This document shows positions 17,157 to 17,629 of a DNA stretch of 17,629 nucleotides, piece by piece; the first letter of the stretch is position 1, and each line of letters starts with the position of its first letter. Both the position numbers and the translations under genes were made by a program. Origin of the DNA: HGM11368 sp051883395 (GTDB lineage: Bacteria > Bacillota > Clostridia > Christensenellales > UBA3700). The stretch covers positions 1 to 17,629 of the forward strand of contig JBJETQ010000027.1 of assembly GCA_051883395.1 (NCBI GenBank), written 5' to 3'. Below the pieces are notes generated by a model. The model was not told the DNA's origin. It worked only from the letters and a program-made list of their open reading frames with translations, and did no database searches.

Positions 17157-17185
17157 TTGACTTGATAGATAAATATGTGTAAAAT
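17157..17185 (+). promoter_or_regulatory. Promoter of the rpsL (str) operon
   Basis: TTGACT at 17157-17162, 17 bases, then TAAAAT at 17180-17185 is near consensus, with AT-rich sequence upstream as expected for a strong ribosomal-protein promoter. RNA would start near 17192 and give a leader of about 108 bases. That leader can form a TGCG/CGCA hairpin (17216-17230) and an imperfect hairpin (17249-17272) with a T-rich loop. No known leader motif is recognised. Confidence 0.8.
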
Positions 17186-17299
17186 GTTTTTTGCGAGAGT
17201 AAAATGCTATAAGTATGCGGTATTTTCGCACTATCAATATGCTATGAAGAGTTCCTTGTTTTTTGGAGACTCATCAAATAAATACAGGAGGTACGCAGT

Positions 17300-17629
17300 A
17301 TGCCAACAATCAATCAGTTAATCAAGCAAGGCCGTGAGGATAAGGTTGTTAAGAGCGGTGCGCCTATCATGGACAAATGCCCACAAAAGAGAGGAGTTTG
17401 TCTTTCGGTTACCACTACTTCACCTAAGAAACCTAACTCAGCGCTTCGTAAGATTGCCAGAGTGAGACTTGTAAACGGTATGGAAGGTACAATTTATATT
17501 CCTGGTATCGGCCACAATTTGCAAGAGCACAGCGTGGTTTTGATCAGGGGTGGTAGAGTAAGAGACTTGCCAGGTGTAAGATATCATATTATACGTGGCA
17601 CACTTGACACTGCAGGCGTTGCAAAACGT
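17300..17629 (+). CDS. rpsL: 30S ribosomal protein S12, 5' part (3' end outside window)
   Basis: S12 is part of the decoding centre of the small ribosomal subunit and helps control accuracy. The first 110 codons are present. About 14 or more residues are missing, by comparison with the 124 of E. coli. It begins MPTINQLI and has CPQKRGVC, SPKKPNSALRK and LIRGGRVRDLPGVRYH, the standard S12 blocks, in the short form without the insertion seen in Bacillus. Lys43 is normal, but residue 88 is Arg (codon AGA 17561-17563) where most bacteria have Lys. Residue 70 is Ile in GIGHNL where Glu is usual, and residue 41 is Ser. The ATG follows AGGAGG at 17286-17291 with an 8-base gap. It is probably the first gene of an rpsL-rpsG-fusA-tuf operon continuing past the window. 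Confidence 0.98.
   Translation, partial: MPTINQLIKQGREDKVVKSGAPIMDKCPQKRGVCLSVTTTSPKKPNSALRKIARVRLVNGMEGTIYIPGIGHNLQEHSVVLIRGGRVRDLPGVRYHIIRGTLDTAGVAKR

Noticed and set aside
17215..17247. Ten-residue leader ORF (MRYFRTINML) before rpsL
   Set aside because: It has no ribosome binding site at a usable distance and no run of regulatory codons, so it is probably chance.
1..17629. CRISPR arrays, tRNA or rRNA genes, insertion sequences
   Set aside because: No spaced repeats, tRNA-like cloverleaf, rRNA motif or transposase sequence was seen in the intergenic regions, which are all short apart from 16849-17299.

Overview
The window is a stretch of chromosome coding entirely on the plus strand. It looks like a low-to-mid GC Firmicute of the Clostridia type, possibly an uncultured gut lineage. 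The evidence is RpoC without the large proteobacterial insertions, strong AGGAGG-type ribosome binding sites, a SAM-I (S-box) riboswitch in front of metK, a RecD2 helicase without RecBC partners, and a short clostridial-type S12. The genus cannot be named from this sequence alone.

Layout: (1) 2-5658, the 3' part of rpoB followed by complete rpoC, with the rpoC ribosome binding site touching the rpoB stop. (2) 5675-5815, a SAM-I aptamer and an 11-bp hairpin that could act as a terminator. (3) 5830-9245, metK and recD2, overlapping by 4 bases and closed by a strong terminator at 9290-9316. (4) 9388-16848, a clear promoter followed by secA, prfB, tsaD and a 761-residue signalling-type protein, with no convincing terminator between them. 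(5) 16849-17299, a 451-base gene-free stretch with two tandem terminators, an AT-rich segment and the promoter and leader of rpsL. (6) 17300-17629, the 5' part of rpsL, probably the start of the str operon, cut by the window end.

Most genes are core machinery: transcription (rpoB, rpoC), SAM synthesis (metK), DNA repair helicase (recD2), protein export (secA), translation termination (prfB), tRNA t6A modification (tsaD) and the ribosomal decoding centre (rpsL). In many Firmicutes rpoBC lies close to rpsL-rpsG-fusA-tuf; here about 11.6 kb separates them.

The outlier is the gene at 14563-16848. I read it as an N-terminal HD-type metal-dependent phosphohydrolase with the residue pattern H / HD / H / H / D, a linker, a bacterial RyR domain, and a C-terminal SLOG/LSDAT Rossmann-like domain. 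RyR and SLOG are domains of predicted nucleotide-sensing conflict and signalling systems, so this may be a one-protein sensor-effector carried in a secA housekeeping operon. Other points of note are S12 with Arg at position 88, a rpoC-metK junction with no terminator except the SAM-responsive one, a DNA-repair helicase that may be under SAM control, and an RF2 gene without the programmed frameshift.
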